This document shows, one piece after another, positions 34,512 to 44,383 of a stretch of 64,000 nt of DNA. The DNA is taken from positions 11,706,501-11,770,500 of the forward strand of contig CM057473.1 of the NCBI GenBank assembly GCA_030035585.1, read 5' to 3'. The position numbers and the translations under genes are program-made. Every line of letters starts with the position of its first letter. Within the stretch, counting starts at the first letter, position 1. The notes under the pieces are model-generated. The model saw only the letters and a list, made by a program, of their open reading frames with translations, ran no database searches and was not told the DNA's origin. The stretch comes from Dugong dugon (taxonomy: Eukaryota > Chordata > Mammalia > Sirenia > Dugongidae).

Positions 34512-36167
34512 TATGAACATGTTGGTACAAATTGCATACATTATTCTCTTTCAAATAGTTAAAAATCTCCTGTGTATCTACATTTTTTTTTTTCCATTCT
34601 TTGACTGGCCGACTTGGTTCATTAATTTTTTTAAATTCTTCTAGCATCTCTTATTTTTTCCATTCTAGCTTCTTGGGTATCATTGTGTTGTTAACACCCT
34701 AGCTTCTTAAAGCTTAGTTCATTTATTGTAATTCGCCTTGTTTCTAATAATAATTGCTAGTGAGGCGATGTATTGCTACTTTGGCTGCATTGCACAGATC
34801 ATTTTTTCATCCTAAGCAAAGCATATTATATTTATTTTATTCTCAGTCAAATGTTAATTAGCAAGTTTTACTTAGGTATATTGATAATTTTTACTATTTT
34901 ATTTTATTTTTTCTTAATCATTTTGCATTATGATCATAGAAAATGGCTTGTATAATATTTTTATTTGGAATTTAGTGATACCTAATGCGTGAGTTTTTTG
35001 TGAATATTCTATGTTTTCAAAAATAAGATATTGCAAGGAGATATAAAAAAGGAGCTATTTTACTTTCATTTTGGCTGAGAACCCAAATATTAACTATTCC
35101 AAAAGATAGGACTTTAAACAGGAGACATTAATAAACCATAGTCTACAAAATGGTAAAAAGAAAAATTCCTCAGATACTTATAGTTTTTTATATCACAGTT
35201 TGTACAACCATACACAATGTGTTTTTGCATGTAGCAAAAAGTGCAATAATTACAAAAATTATTTAAATATCCAGGGTTCATCCTTGCCTTTTTAAAATTT
35301 GAGAGTCATATATGAAATTAGGAAGAATCACAAGCTCTACATTTATTAGTAAAAAGTGATTCTATATTGACTAATGTTATCAAGAGAGAAACTTCAAACA
35401 TTAGATTGCAATAAAATTTAATTGATCATACACACTGTGCAAAGAATCCCTGTAGTTAAACACCAGATATCAAAATATATACCCTTTCCAAATCGAATTT
35501 GCAATTATTTGTAGGATCAACACTCAAATCCCACACCTCAGAAAGTATTGCTACTTTCAGTACAAAGTCCTTTGCCTTTGACTAAAGAGCAGAGAAAAAC
35601 AGAATTAATCATAATTAGCATTCCCTTCACCATGCATTTTAAAACAATTGCACCTTGAAACCACATTACATTAACTGAAAACTGTAATGGAAACGTTCAG
35701 AACATTGGGTCTTATTAAAAAGTGTTTTGCTTTACAGTATTCTGCACATTTTGCATTTACAGGGAAGTATTTCCAGAGGTTGCTCAACTAGTGCCTCAAA
35801 TCGGCACCAGTATTTCTATTTATTTTAAAAAAATGAGATCATTATGTTTCTTATCATAAAATCGATTCTCTCCAACCTTCTGAGAGACCAGCATTAGAAG
35901 GGGTACAGAAAGATAGGTAGCCCATGACTTCTTTCAGAGAAGTGCTCGGATAGATGCAAATTGGTTAGATGAGACCCCACTGAGGGACTGTAGATCAAAT
36001 AGTTAAAAACAAACTGTGATGTTCTCTTGGGGCTTAGGAATGCTCCCTGGATAATTGAGGCACAATATATCAAGAGTCAAGTTAGTGCATCTGGGAGTGG
36101 ACGATGCATTTGTTTTTGAAGACTCACTTTCCATTCCAACTTTTTGACAGCCACTCTAAACTGAAAA
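34512..36167. other. Unassigned AT-rich DNA
   Basis: No repeat or gene recognised over about 1.65 kb, unusually long for this window. The open frame at 34465-34647 (minus) overlaps SINE sequence and shows no domain. Confidence 0.45.
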
Positions 36168-36197
36168 CACGCACACACACACAAAACACACACATAT
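36168..36197. repeat. CA microsatellite, left part
   Basis: cacgcacacacacacaaaac type tract just before a SINE; a similar tract (cacaaacacacacatacac) follows the SINE at 36350-36376. Confidence 0.85.
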
Positions 36198-36199
36198 AT

Positions 36200-36349
36200 A
36201 AAAACAAACCCATTGCCGTTGGGTCAATACCAACTCATGGCGACCCTATAGCACAAGGTAGAACTGCCCCACCCCATTGGATTTCCAAGGAGGGGCTACT
36301 GACCTTTTTGTTAGCAGCAAGCTCTTAACCACTGTGCCACCAGGGCTCC
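36200..36349 (-). mobile_element. AfroSINE inside a CA microsatellite
   Basis: Antisense: aaacccattgccgttggg, gtagaactgccccacccc, caccagggctcc head. Part of the body before ctactgacc is lost. CA-rich sequence on both sides suggests the duplication lay within the microsatellite. Confidence 0.92.
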
Positions 36350-36376
36350 ATACACAAACACACACATACACATATG

Positions 36377-36699
36377 TAGATATGTAAAATAGTATGCATT
36401 TCATGATCTTTGAAAAGAACAGGTAATTTTAAATTTTGGAAATGAAATTAATCAATTAATTAAAATTATTTATCGAAATACCTCTAGCTTCCGGATAAAT
36501 ATTTATATTTACACTGCATTTTTTTTTAATCTAAATTTGTAGATTCCTCCCTGAGTACTTATTATAGACATTGAATTTTTAGCAAAGTATTAGCAACAGA
36601 CTATCTGGCACACATCTGAGAGCTTTAAAAGAAAAAAAGGGAATATTTGTGGTTTTTGTTTGTTGATATTATTCTGTCATTTGGTTTTGTCTTATGCAG
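36377..36699. other. Unassigned DNA ending in a splice-acceptor-like tract
   Basis: No gene recognised. It ends in the pyrimidine-rich ttttgtcttatgcag before the candidate exon. Confidence 0.35.
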
Positions 36700-36800
36700 A
36701 ATCTGATGTTCTGGAAGACATTGGATACGAAAATGAGTTTCAGCTCTCAGGTGCTCAACATAGTGTTTCAATGTGTGACTACAAATCTAACAGATTCTAG
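36700..36800 (+). other. Candidate terminal coding exon (unproven)
   Basis: A good 3' splice-site pattern (tctgtcatttggttttg, then cttatgcag, AG at 36698-36699) precedes a frame beginning with two bases of a split codon, then 32 codons to TAG at 36798-36800. The peptide has a soluble, protein-like composition (SDVLEDIGYENEFQLSG, later SVSMCDYKSNRF). ATTAAA hexamers follow at about 36838 and 36859. No protein family is recognised and no other exon is seen in the window. A frame of this length is not rare by chance, so this is a lead only. Confidence 0.2.
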
Positions 36801-37824
36801 AACCAAGGTATAGATGTAAGGACAGTTCGTGAGCTTTATTAAACAAGTTAAATATTCAATTAAATCTGTGTATGCAGATTATTGTAACTTGGAAAGATGG
36901 CCAAAACCTAGCAGTTTTACCAAAAAATTCTAATTTTGTCCCATGTTGATTATGACAATCACATTAGGACAGTTTTACTGCATACCTAATGATCGCTCAA
37001 GTTAAATAAGGGCAATCCATATGCTACGTGTGATTTTAAGTGTGAATTCAATGTCCAAGGATAACAACATCAGACCATTATTTTTTGTAGTGCTCGAAAC
37101 AGTTTTTTCTCATTTCAATATTCAAATTGTGAAAGCCCCTCCCCCTTTTTTCCTTTTCTAGATGTCAGAATACATTTTTTGTTTATTATTAAAATCTTTT
37201 CTCTCATTTTTCTTCCAATAGTACCTCCTCCAAAAATCACCATTTAATTCTTTCATAAAAATTTTGTAAAGGATGCTGAAGAGCGTTTTATTAACATATT
37301 GCCCCCTCCCACTAAACGGGGCCCATGAGGTCAGCTTCTGGGTCTCATTTTCCTATGTCTAGAGTGTCTCATACCTCATGAGTACTTGGTACCTTAAGAG
37401 AAGCTTTCGGTCGTTTTACCAAAAAAACATGTATTCCCTTCCCCCCTCAGGCAGAGTCCCAGTTTTGCCCACTTGGTTCCTAGTTTACTTAGCAAAAGGG
37501 GTCCAGCCCTCTCCTTGTACATCCTAAATGCGCAGCCATAGTTTGTTTGTTGGTTCCCCTTGCCAATTATTGGTTAGAAGTGAGGGTGGGTTTGATTTCT
37601 GGCTATTGGAGCAGGAAGGGGGTCCCCCTGAGGTGCTTCTGAGAAAGGTTTTCCTGTTTATTAAAGACTATCAATAGGAAGACACAGCAACTCATTTAAA
37701 TTTCAAAGTTGGTGGGTAGAAATGCAAGTTGTGGAATTGTGCTGGCTAGCTCCATGAGACAGCTAAACCAATATACTGAAGATGACAAACAGAAAGTTGG
37801 AAATAACATTTTTTATGTCATTGG
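36801..37824. other. Unassigned DNA
   Basis: No named repeat recognised. 37290-37680 is less AT-rich, with pyrimidine-rich and cccct-rich pieces, and could be a decayed LTR, but I cannot assign it. Confidence 0.35.
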
Positions 37825-38010
37825 TTTTGGCTGCCCAACTCACGGCAATCCCAAGTATTACAGAGTAGAACTGCTGTATAGGGTTTTCTTGGCTGTAATC
37901 TTTATGGAAGCTGTTTGCCAGGTCTTTCTTCCGCAGAGCCACTGGATGGGTTTGAAGTCATCCTTTAGATTAGCAGCTGATCAAACAGCTTGTGCCACCA
38001 GGGCTCCTTT
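37825..38010 (-). mobile_element. AfroSINE, long form
   Basis: Antisense: gtagaactgctgtatagggt, gctgtaatctttatggaag, ctggatgggtttgaagtc, head gccaccagggctcc. The 105-codon plus frame 37709-38026 runs across it and is incidental. Confidence 0.9.
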
Positions 38011-39228
38011 TATTCCATTAAAATAATAAATTAAATAATTTAAGAATTGCTCTACCTAGAAACTTTTTGACTAGTGAGACAGTAAATAATTTCTTATTTT
38101 TAGGTTGCTTTAAGTTAGATTTTGGTTTTTGTACCTGAAAGCATCATAAATAATAAACTTCTTGAACATTTTATTCAATAAATTTTAATTAAATTATGTT
38201 TGAAGTGCTGATGATTTTCAGCCTATGAAATGGTCAAAAGTGCTTAATTTCAACATTAATTTTAAATTATGTTATTCCCGAAGTGATAAAGCAGGCTTTA
38301 AAGATGCAAGCAATAAAGCTGTTGTTAAGAACTTCTTCTCAAAAGAATATTATGTGGAAAAAAGTCAAATATTCCTCAGATGTGCCAGGAATAGGTCATA
38401 TTTTTTACCATCTAGTTGACCCAGCAGATAAAAGTAAAGGAATAATCTTTCTGTCTGTGTTCTGCCCATCTGTAAGTGTACACAAACGTGCCTGAGCTCA
38501 TGAGTATGGGAGAGCTGAATAATGAGAAGTTCTGGATGTGAAAGGCAAAGAAAACAGCATTTTATGATTTTCCTCCAAATTAATATCACCACTGATATTT
38601 TAGGAGCAAAGATTTCAATGAGAACGAGAAGCTTCTCTGACAAAAAGACACAAAAAATATGTCATGAACAAAGTAATGGATACAAATAGCAATACACAGC
38701 AAACAAAACACAGGCTATCATCGTCATAAACAATTCAGAAATCTGCTCTCTATGAGGTTTTAAAAGCAGGGAAAGTAGACACTTCAAGCAGCCGACTATC
38801 AGCATAGGATCTGGCTACCCAGAGGGTGGGGATTGGAAGTGGCTGCCAAGACATTATATGCCACACCAGAGATAACTTGTACGGAAAGAAAATAATTCCC
38901 TTCCTTTTTCCTATCAAGAGCAACCCACAAAGAGAGGGCAGAGAAGGAAATTTTGCGGCAGTGTAGGATGGTGACTTCTGGACTTACACTGTCACAGTGC
39001 AGACCCTAGCTGTGCTACTCCTAGTTGCATGACATGGTGAGGATTAAAAATGGTAATGCACTTAAACCATTACGTTTGCAGTTATTCATTAAACACTAAT
39101 AGTCATAATTCTTGAAATGGTTGATGATACTTTAATAATTAATCCTTAATATATTCCTCAGACAGATAAATATGTAATTATAAATGTGATAAGGTACAAA
39201 AATAAAATACTTAGTTTTATAATTCTAC
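38011..39228. other. Unassigned AT-rich DNA
   Basis: No gene recognised. Overlapping frames on both strands near 38225-38643 have no domain. A possible MIR remnant near 38965-39070 is too weak to call. Confidence 0.4.
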
Positions 39229-39236
39229 ATCCTCTG

Positions 39237-39402
39237 GTGGAGCCCTGGTGGTGCAGTGGTTAAGAGCTCGGCTGCTAACCAAAAGGTCTGCAGTTCCAAT
39301 CCACCAGCTGCTCCTTGGAAGCCATATGGAGCAGTTCTACTCTGTCCTATAGGGTCACTGTGAGTCAGAATCTACTCGATGGCACAGGGTTTGTTTTTTA
39401 AT
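39237..39402 (+). mobile_element. AfroSINE, short form, well preserved
   Basis: Head ggagccctggtggtgcagtg, body cagctgctccttggaagcc, tail gtgagtcagaatctactcga. Flanked by atcctctg (39229-39236 and 39403-39410). Confidence 0.95.
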
Positions 39403-39417
39403 ATCCTCTGTGGTGTT

Positions 39418-39590
39418 ATGGGGAGATCCCTTGAGAAGGTGGCTGCTGAGCGAAGACAGAAGGGAGAAGTCAAAGGTGAACAAACAAGGGGAAGACATAC
39501 AAATAGGCCGAGGGAGCTACAAGTGCAGAGACCCTGAGGCAGGGGTGGAGGGAGATTGGCATTGCACTTGTATCAGACACAGAACTTTGA
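39418..39590 (-). mobile_element. L2-like ancient LINE fragment
   Basis: gagatcccttgagaaggtgg and tgcagagaccctgaggcagg match a common antisense stretch of an old LINE (same family as 53866-54215 and 56698-57535). Confidence 0.45.
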
Positions 39591-39617
39591 CAGCTATAGG
39601 TGAGTACTGGTGGACCA

Positions 39618-39716
39618 GCATGTCTATCTGTCTATCTATCTGTCTGTCTGTCTGTCTATCTATCTCTCTATCTCTATTTCTATCTCTATCTATCTACCTA
39701 TCTAACTACCTATATG
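39618..39716. repeat. TCTA/TCTG compound microsatellite
   Basis: Tetranucleotide array of about 99 bases (tctatctgtctatctatctg and onward) running straight into a SINE tail. Confidence 0.95.
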
Positions 39717-39762
39717 TCCTATAGGGTGGCTATGAGTTGGAATTGACTCAAAGGCAATTTTA
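39717..39762 (+). mobile_element. AfroSINE/RTE 3' tail remnant
   Basis: cctatagggtggctatgagt and ggaattgactcaaaggca. The sequence upstream of it is microsatellite, so the body is lost or was overwritten. Confidence 0.85.
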
Positions 39763-39835
39763 TACGTATATATATATATAACTTTTTTTCATATACGTTT
39801 ACTTTTATGTCGGCAAAGTTACACAATACATATAT

Positions 39836-40050
39836 AGTTGTTGTTAGGTCGATAGGTGCCATTGAGTCAATTTGGACATATAGAGACGCAATGTGACAGA
39901 GTAGAACTGTCTTGTAGGGTTTTCTTGGCTTTAGACTTTACCTGAGCAGATCACTTGGTCTTTTCTCCTGTGGAGCTACTTGGTGGGTTTGAATCACCAA
40001 ATTTTTTCGTTAGGAGCTGAGCGCTTAGCCATTGCACTGAGAAGTCTCCG
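39836..40050 (-). mobile_element. AfroSINE, long form
   Basis: Antisense: gttgttgttaggtcgatagg tail, gtagaactgtcttgtaggg, ctttagactttacctgagc, decayed head ctgagaagtctcc. Flanked by TA-rich runs. Confidence 0.88.
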
Positions 40051-40061
40051 TATATATATAT

Positions 40062-40110
40062 ATATGGCTGAGTTAGAACTGACTTGACAGCACACAACAA
40101 TAACAGCAAC
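40062..40110 (+). mobile_element. AfroSINE/RTE 3' tail remnant
   Basis: ggctgagttagaactgactt, gacagcacacaacaataaca: the SINE/LINE tail and CAA units only, in the opposite orientation to the neighbouring SINE. Confidence 0.8.
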
Positions 40111-40267
40111 ATTATCAGTGAGGGACTGATCTTGCTAATTTTATGCCTATAAGAGTAATGATCTGGTATACCTAATAACTAGTACAGATTTCAAAAGAAA
40201 TTTGTCACTTCATAAATACTGATTGACATGTAATTGTACACACATAGAAATACACACACATTTTCAC

Positions 40268-40388
40268 TGGCTATTTCTTTTCAGAAGTAGACTGTTGGGT
40301 CCTTCTTCCTAGTCTGTCTTAGTCTGGAAGCTCAGCTGAAACCTGTCCACCGTGGGTGACCCTGCTGGTATCTGAATACCCGTATACT
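40268..40388 (-). mobile_element. RTE LINE 5' UTR fragment
   Basis: gtccttcttcctagtctgtc, ttagtctggaagctcagctg, gtgaccctgctggtatctga match the RTE 5' UTR at about 28357-28455. No RTE 3' end is next to it, which ordinary 5' truncation does not give. Confidence 0.85.
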
Positions 40389-41808
40389 AGATGCCAACGA
40401 GTTTAGTTTGTTTGTTTGTTTTTACGCAGGAGATTAGTTGAAAAGAAGTCCTGCTAAAGCTAGAAATATTTAATTTTTAATAAAGTCCAACTTATCTATA
40501 AAAAACAAAACAAAAAAGAAATACACACACGTGTTAATTGTTAAGGCAGAAATATATGAACATTGGGAAAAATATTTGTGCGTTTGGTTGCTTATTTAAG
40601 ACAAAATATTGTAGGGTACTTGTGGGAGAGGAAGGTATAATTAAGAAGTAATCTGGATAAGTTGGTCAGTTAGAGATGACTGAAGTAAAAGAGAAAAAAT
40701 TTCTAGGAAAATGTAAGTATGATGACAGCAAATAGCGTGCATTTCAACTTCCTTTAATGTTATATACAAATGATATTTTATAGATTTTTACATATATGAG
40801 CAAAGCACTATCTGTGAACTAGAGTGGAAACATTAACATCTTGAAAAGCCCATATTGGTCAAAATTATTTCTTTAATAGTTGCTGAAGGGAAGTTAATGA
40901 ACGAATACTCTCTGGGACAGTTATTACATGGAGCAGAATGATTTTGTAGGTGCTATTTATACATTGCAATTGATGTAACTTTGGTAATATGGAGTCTTTT
41001 GGGATTACCGTTCTTAGCTGCTTTATTTATTTATTTTCCTCTCTAATTTTTGGCTAAGTCTATTATTCCTAATAAATGTTACTGAATAAAATACACCTTT
41101 ACTCTGGATGAAGAAAAGAAACACAAGACGGAGAATGAGAGAATACTTTTCTCCCGCTTTATTCATTAGATGTTGTGTTAAACCCTGGCTCTAAATGTTA
41201 TGCTTAGGCCAACAATTCATACTGTGGTATTTAAAGATTCATTTAAGTGACAAAAGTGATTCTTATGAAATGAGGTGAAGAATTGCTCATTTGAATTTGA
41301 TGTTACATAGAAATCCTCTGCTTTTGTGTAGGCAAAGTTACACACATATAATATTCCTACTAAATTGCTACTCAGTGAAATAAATGGAACATCAAATTGT
41401 ACTTACAAATTCATATACTTCTTTTAGATTTAAATTTACAAAAGAAATTTATTATTTTGATTTAAGGGAAAAATTATTACGTTACCAGTCTTCATTCCAA
41501 GACATCGTTTTGTATAAGGCTACTTTGGTAAAATTGTAATTTCCTTACCATATGCCAGTATGTAGAAAAGGTACGGCTGATTATAATGAACAAATTTTGC
41601 AAGCAGAATGATAAGGCTCCACCGTATTTTTAAAAAATCTCTGAGAAATTCCACTGAGATTAAAAGAATCTAAACAACATACAATCCAATATCGTCCCCT
41701 TTGGTTAGTAAAAATATTAAGTAATACAGAAATATTTCAGAAAGTTTGAATATTTTTTAATACATGTGCTTTCCTTTCTGAGTGATTAAAATGCAACAAA
41801 GTGGGAAG
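40389..41808. other. Unassigned AT-rich DNA
   Basis: No gene or repeat recognised. A short ttgtttg run lies at about 40409-40421. Confidence 0.45.
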
Positions 41809-41813
41809 CATGC
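41809..41813 (+). repeat. LTR target duplication, left
   Basis: catgc; perfect match at 42295-42299. Confidence 0.9.
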
Positions 41814-42294
41814 TGTCATGGTTTGAATTATGTCCCCCAAAAAATGTGTGTATCAATTTGGCTAGGCCATGATTCCTGGTACTGTGTGATTTTCCTGTAT
41901 GTTGCAAACCTGCCTCTATGATGTTAATGAGGGAGGATGGGTGGCAGTTGTGTTAGTAAGGCAGGGCCTGATCTGCAAGACTGGATTGTGTCCTGAGGCA
42001 ATCTCTTGAGATATAAAAGACAGAAGTGAGCAGTGAGACAGGGGGACTTCATACCATCAAGAAAGCAGTGCCAGGAGCAGAGCGCGTCCTTTGTCCAGGG
42101 GTCCCTGAGCCGAGAAGCTCTTAGTCCGGGGGAACACTGATGAGAAGGCGGACAGAGAGAGAAAGCCTTCCCCTGGAGCTGACGCCCTGAATTTGGACTT
42201 TTAGCCTACTTTGACTGTGAGGAAATAAACTTCTCATCGTTAAAACCATCCACTTGTGGTATTTCTGTTATAGCAGCACTAGATGACGAAGACA
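41814..42294 (+). mobile_element. MaLR/THE1-like solo LTR
   Basis: 481-bp LTR with TG..CA ends (tgtcatggtttgaattatg to agatgacgaagaca) and a perfect 5-bp duplication catgc on both sides. It has a TATA-like atataaaa at 42011-42018 and a poly(A) signal aataaa at 42224-42229. Its relative at 8017-8586 shares tggctaggccatga and the 3' end gttatagcagcac. The GC-richer stretch 42060-42190 is part of the LTR. No internal retroviral genes are present, so it is probably the product of LTR-LTR recombination. Confidence 0.92.
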
Positions 42295-42479
42295 CATGCT
42301 AAGCATATTATGTACCTGTTTCAAGACACGTTATTTTGATAACTATCAAAAGCAATGTAAACACTGATTTTGCTTGTACTTTCCAACAAATAACGAACAC
42401 AATCATATGGCATTAGTATTCTTAAAATAATGAAATACGGTAAATGTGCAGGATATTTGATAGGTTATAGGATGTGTTT

Positions 42480-42640
42480 TCATATATTTAATCCACTTAC
42501 CATTTAATTCCTTTCTTTATTAATTTGATAGGTAGGTATTAGTAGCCTCATTTTACAGATAAAGGAACTGATGTTTAAAGACTCTCAAGGCTCCATAGCT
42601 AATATACAATAAAGCTAACATTTGAAGCTTATATTTTCTG
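42480..42640 (-). mobile_element. MIR
   Basis: Antisense MIR core: aggtaggtattagtagcctc, attttacagataaaggaact, then caaggctccatagctaata. Confidence 0.75.
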
Positions 42641-42744
42641 ATATTCATCATTGCTTCTAACATTTTGCAATATTTTTACAATTATATTATGTTTACATTA
42701 GTTCATTTGTATATACATTAGAAAATGAGAAATTATCTGTATAG

Positions 42745-42895
42745 TGAGAATGAGCTTTGGGATTCCACCAACACGTGTGAATTTGACTCAATTATCTCCC
42801 AGCTATCTGCTGGGAGTTAGATAATTGGGATAATCATCATACTTTTTAAGGTTGATGTAAGGACTTAAATAGACAATATGCATCAATACCTTCAC
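42745..42895 (+). mobile_element. MIR, opposite orientation
   Basis: gagctttgggattccaccaa, caattatctcccagctatct, gggataatcatcatac, aaggttgatgtaaggactta. It contains an imperfect stem, attatctcccag against ctgggagttagataat. Confidence 0.6.
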
Positions 42896-43037
42896 ATTTG
42901 TAGCTATCTTTATTTTATTAATTGTATTGTTTATCTTCCTACATGGTAGCAAGAACATAACTTAGTATGATCTAAATCACTGTGATTATCCAAAGACTCC
43001 TAGAAAAAAAAAAGATTAAAATACAAAATAAGTAACA

Positions 43038-44383
43038 TAAAGAGATCCATATTCATGCCCATTCCAAAGAAAGGTGATACAACAGAATGTGAAAATTATC
43101 AAACAATATCATTAATATCACATGCAAGCAAAATTTTCAAAAAATATTTCAAAAATGGCAGCAGCCTTACATCAATAGGGAACTGCCAGAAATTCAAGCC
43201 AAACTCAGAAGAGGACTTGCAACGAGGGATATCATTGCTGATGTCAGATGGATCTTGGATGAAAACAAAGAATACCAGAAAGATGTTTACCTGTATTTCA
43301 TTGATTATGCAAAGGCATTCAACTGCGTGAATCAACAGATTATGGATAACACTGAAGAATGAGAATTCCAGAACACTTCATTGTAATCATGAGGAACCTG
43401 TACATAGATCAAGAGTTAGTTGTTCAAATAGAACAAGGGGATACTGCGTGGTTTAAAGTCAGGAAAGGTGTGTGTCAGGGTTGTATCCTTTCACCATACC
43501 TATTTAATCTGTATGCTGAGCAAATAATCCAAGAAGCTGGACTATATGAAGAATGGGGCATCAGGATTGGAGGAAGACTCATTAACAACCTGTGTTATGC
43601 AGATGACACAAGCTTGCTTTCTGAAAGTGAAGAGGACTTGAAGCACTTACTGAGGAAGATCAAAGACTACAACCTTCAGTATGGATTACACCTCAACGTA
43701 ATGAAAACAAAAGTCCTCACAACCGGACCAGTAAGCAACAACATCATGACAAATGAAGAAAAGATTGAAGCCGACAAGAATTTCATTTTGCTTTGATCCA
43801 CAATCAACACCCATGGAAGCAGCAGTCAAGAAATCAAACGATGCATTGCATTGGACAGATCTGCTGCAAAAGACCTCTTTAAAGTGTTAAAAAAGCAAAA
43901 ATGTCACCTTGAAGACTAAGGTGTGCCTGACCCAAGACATGGTGTTTTCAATCACCTCATGCGCATGCGAAAGCTGGACAATGAATAAGGAAGACTGAAG
44001 AAGAATTGACGCCTTAGAATTGTGGTGTTGGCGAGGAATATTGAATATACCATGGACTGCCAAAAGGATGAACAAATCTGTTTTGGAAGAAGTACAACCA
44101 GAATGCTCTTTAGACGCAAAGATGGTGAGACTATGCCTTACATACTTTGGACATGTTATCAGGAAGGATCAGTCCCTGGAGAAGGACATCATGCTTGGTA
44201 AAGTAGAGGGTCAGGGGAAAAGAGGAAGATCCTCAACAAGATGGATGGACCCAGTGGCTTCAATATGGGCTCAACCATAACAAGGATTGTGAGGATGGTG
44301 CAGGTCCTGGCAGTCTTTTGTTCTGTTGTATATAGGGTTGCTATGAGTCGGAACTGACTACATGGCCCCTAACAACGACAACA
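43038..44383 (+). mobile_element. RTE/BovB-clade LINE, 3' half
   Basis: Starts in the reverse transcriptase region (agagatccatattcatgccc) and runs to the RTE end (gctatgagtcggaactgact, ggcccctaacaacgacaac). 5'-truncated, 1.35 kb, with frameshifts. It is the best reverse transcriptase remnant on the plus strand. Confidence 0.93.
43055..44280 (+). pseudogene. RTE reverse transcriptase and C-terminal remnant
   Basis: Frame 1 (43055-43330) opens with PIPKKGDTTECENYQTISLI, the family's early finger motif. The motif A region survives in another frame as FIDYAKAFN. Frame 2 (43359-43796, 145 codons) has GVCQGCILSPYLFNLYAE (residues 37-54) and the catalytic box YADD (80-83), then the thumb-like GLHLNVMKTKVL. 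Frame 3 (44020-44280) keeps the C-terminal MNKSVLEEVQPECSLDAKM. The enzyme would copy LINE and SINE RNA at nicked DNA in the nucleus. Breaks between frames make it inactive. Confidence 0.88.

Noticed and set aside
34465-34647. Lysine/glutamate-rich 60-codon minus frame resembling a coiled coil
   Set aside because: AT-rich composition explains it, and part lies on SINE sequence. No family match.
37709-38026. 105-codon plus frame as a gene
   Set aside because: More than half of it is antisense AfroSINE sequence.
38965-39070. MIR copy
   Set aside because: Only a few MIR-like words (gtgaggattaaa) are present; not enough for a call.
39410-39724. 104-codon frame ending in a serine/leucine/isoleucine-rich repeat
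   Set aside because: It is an old LINE relic read into the TCTA/TCTG microsatellite.
43055-43796. Active reverse transcriptase gene
   Set aside because: The YADD box survives, but frameshifts, missing N-terminal domains and 5' truncation make it a relic.
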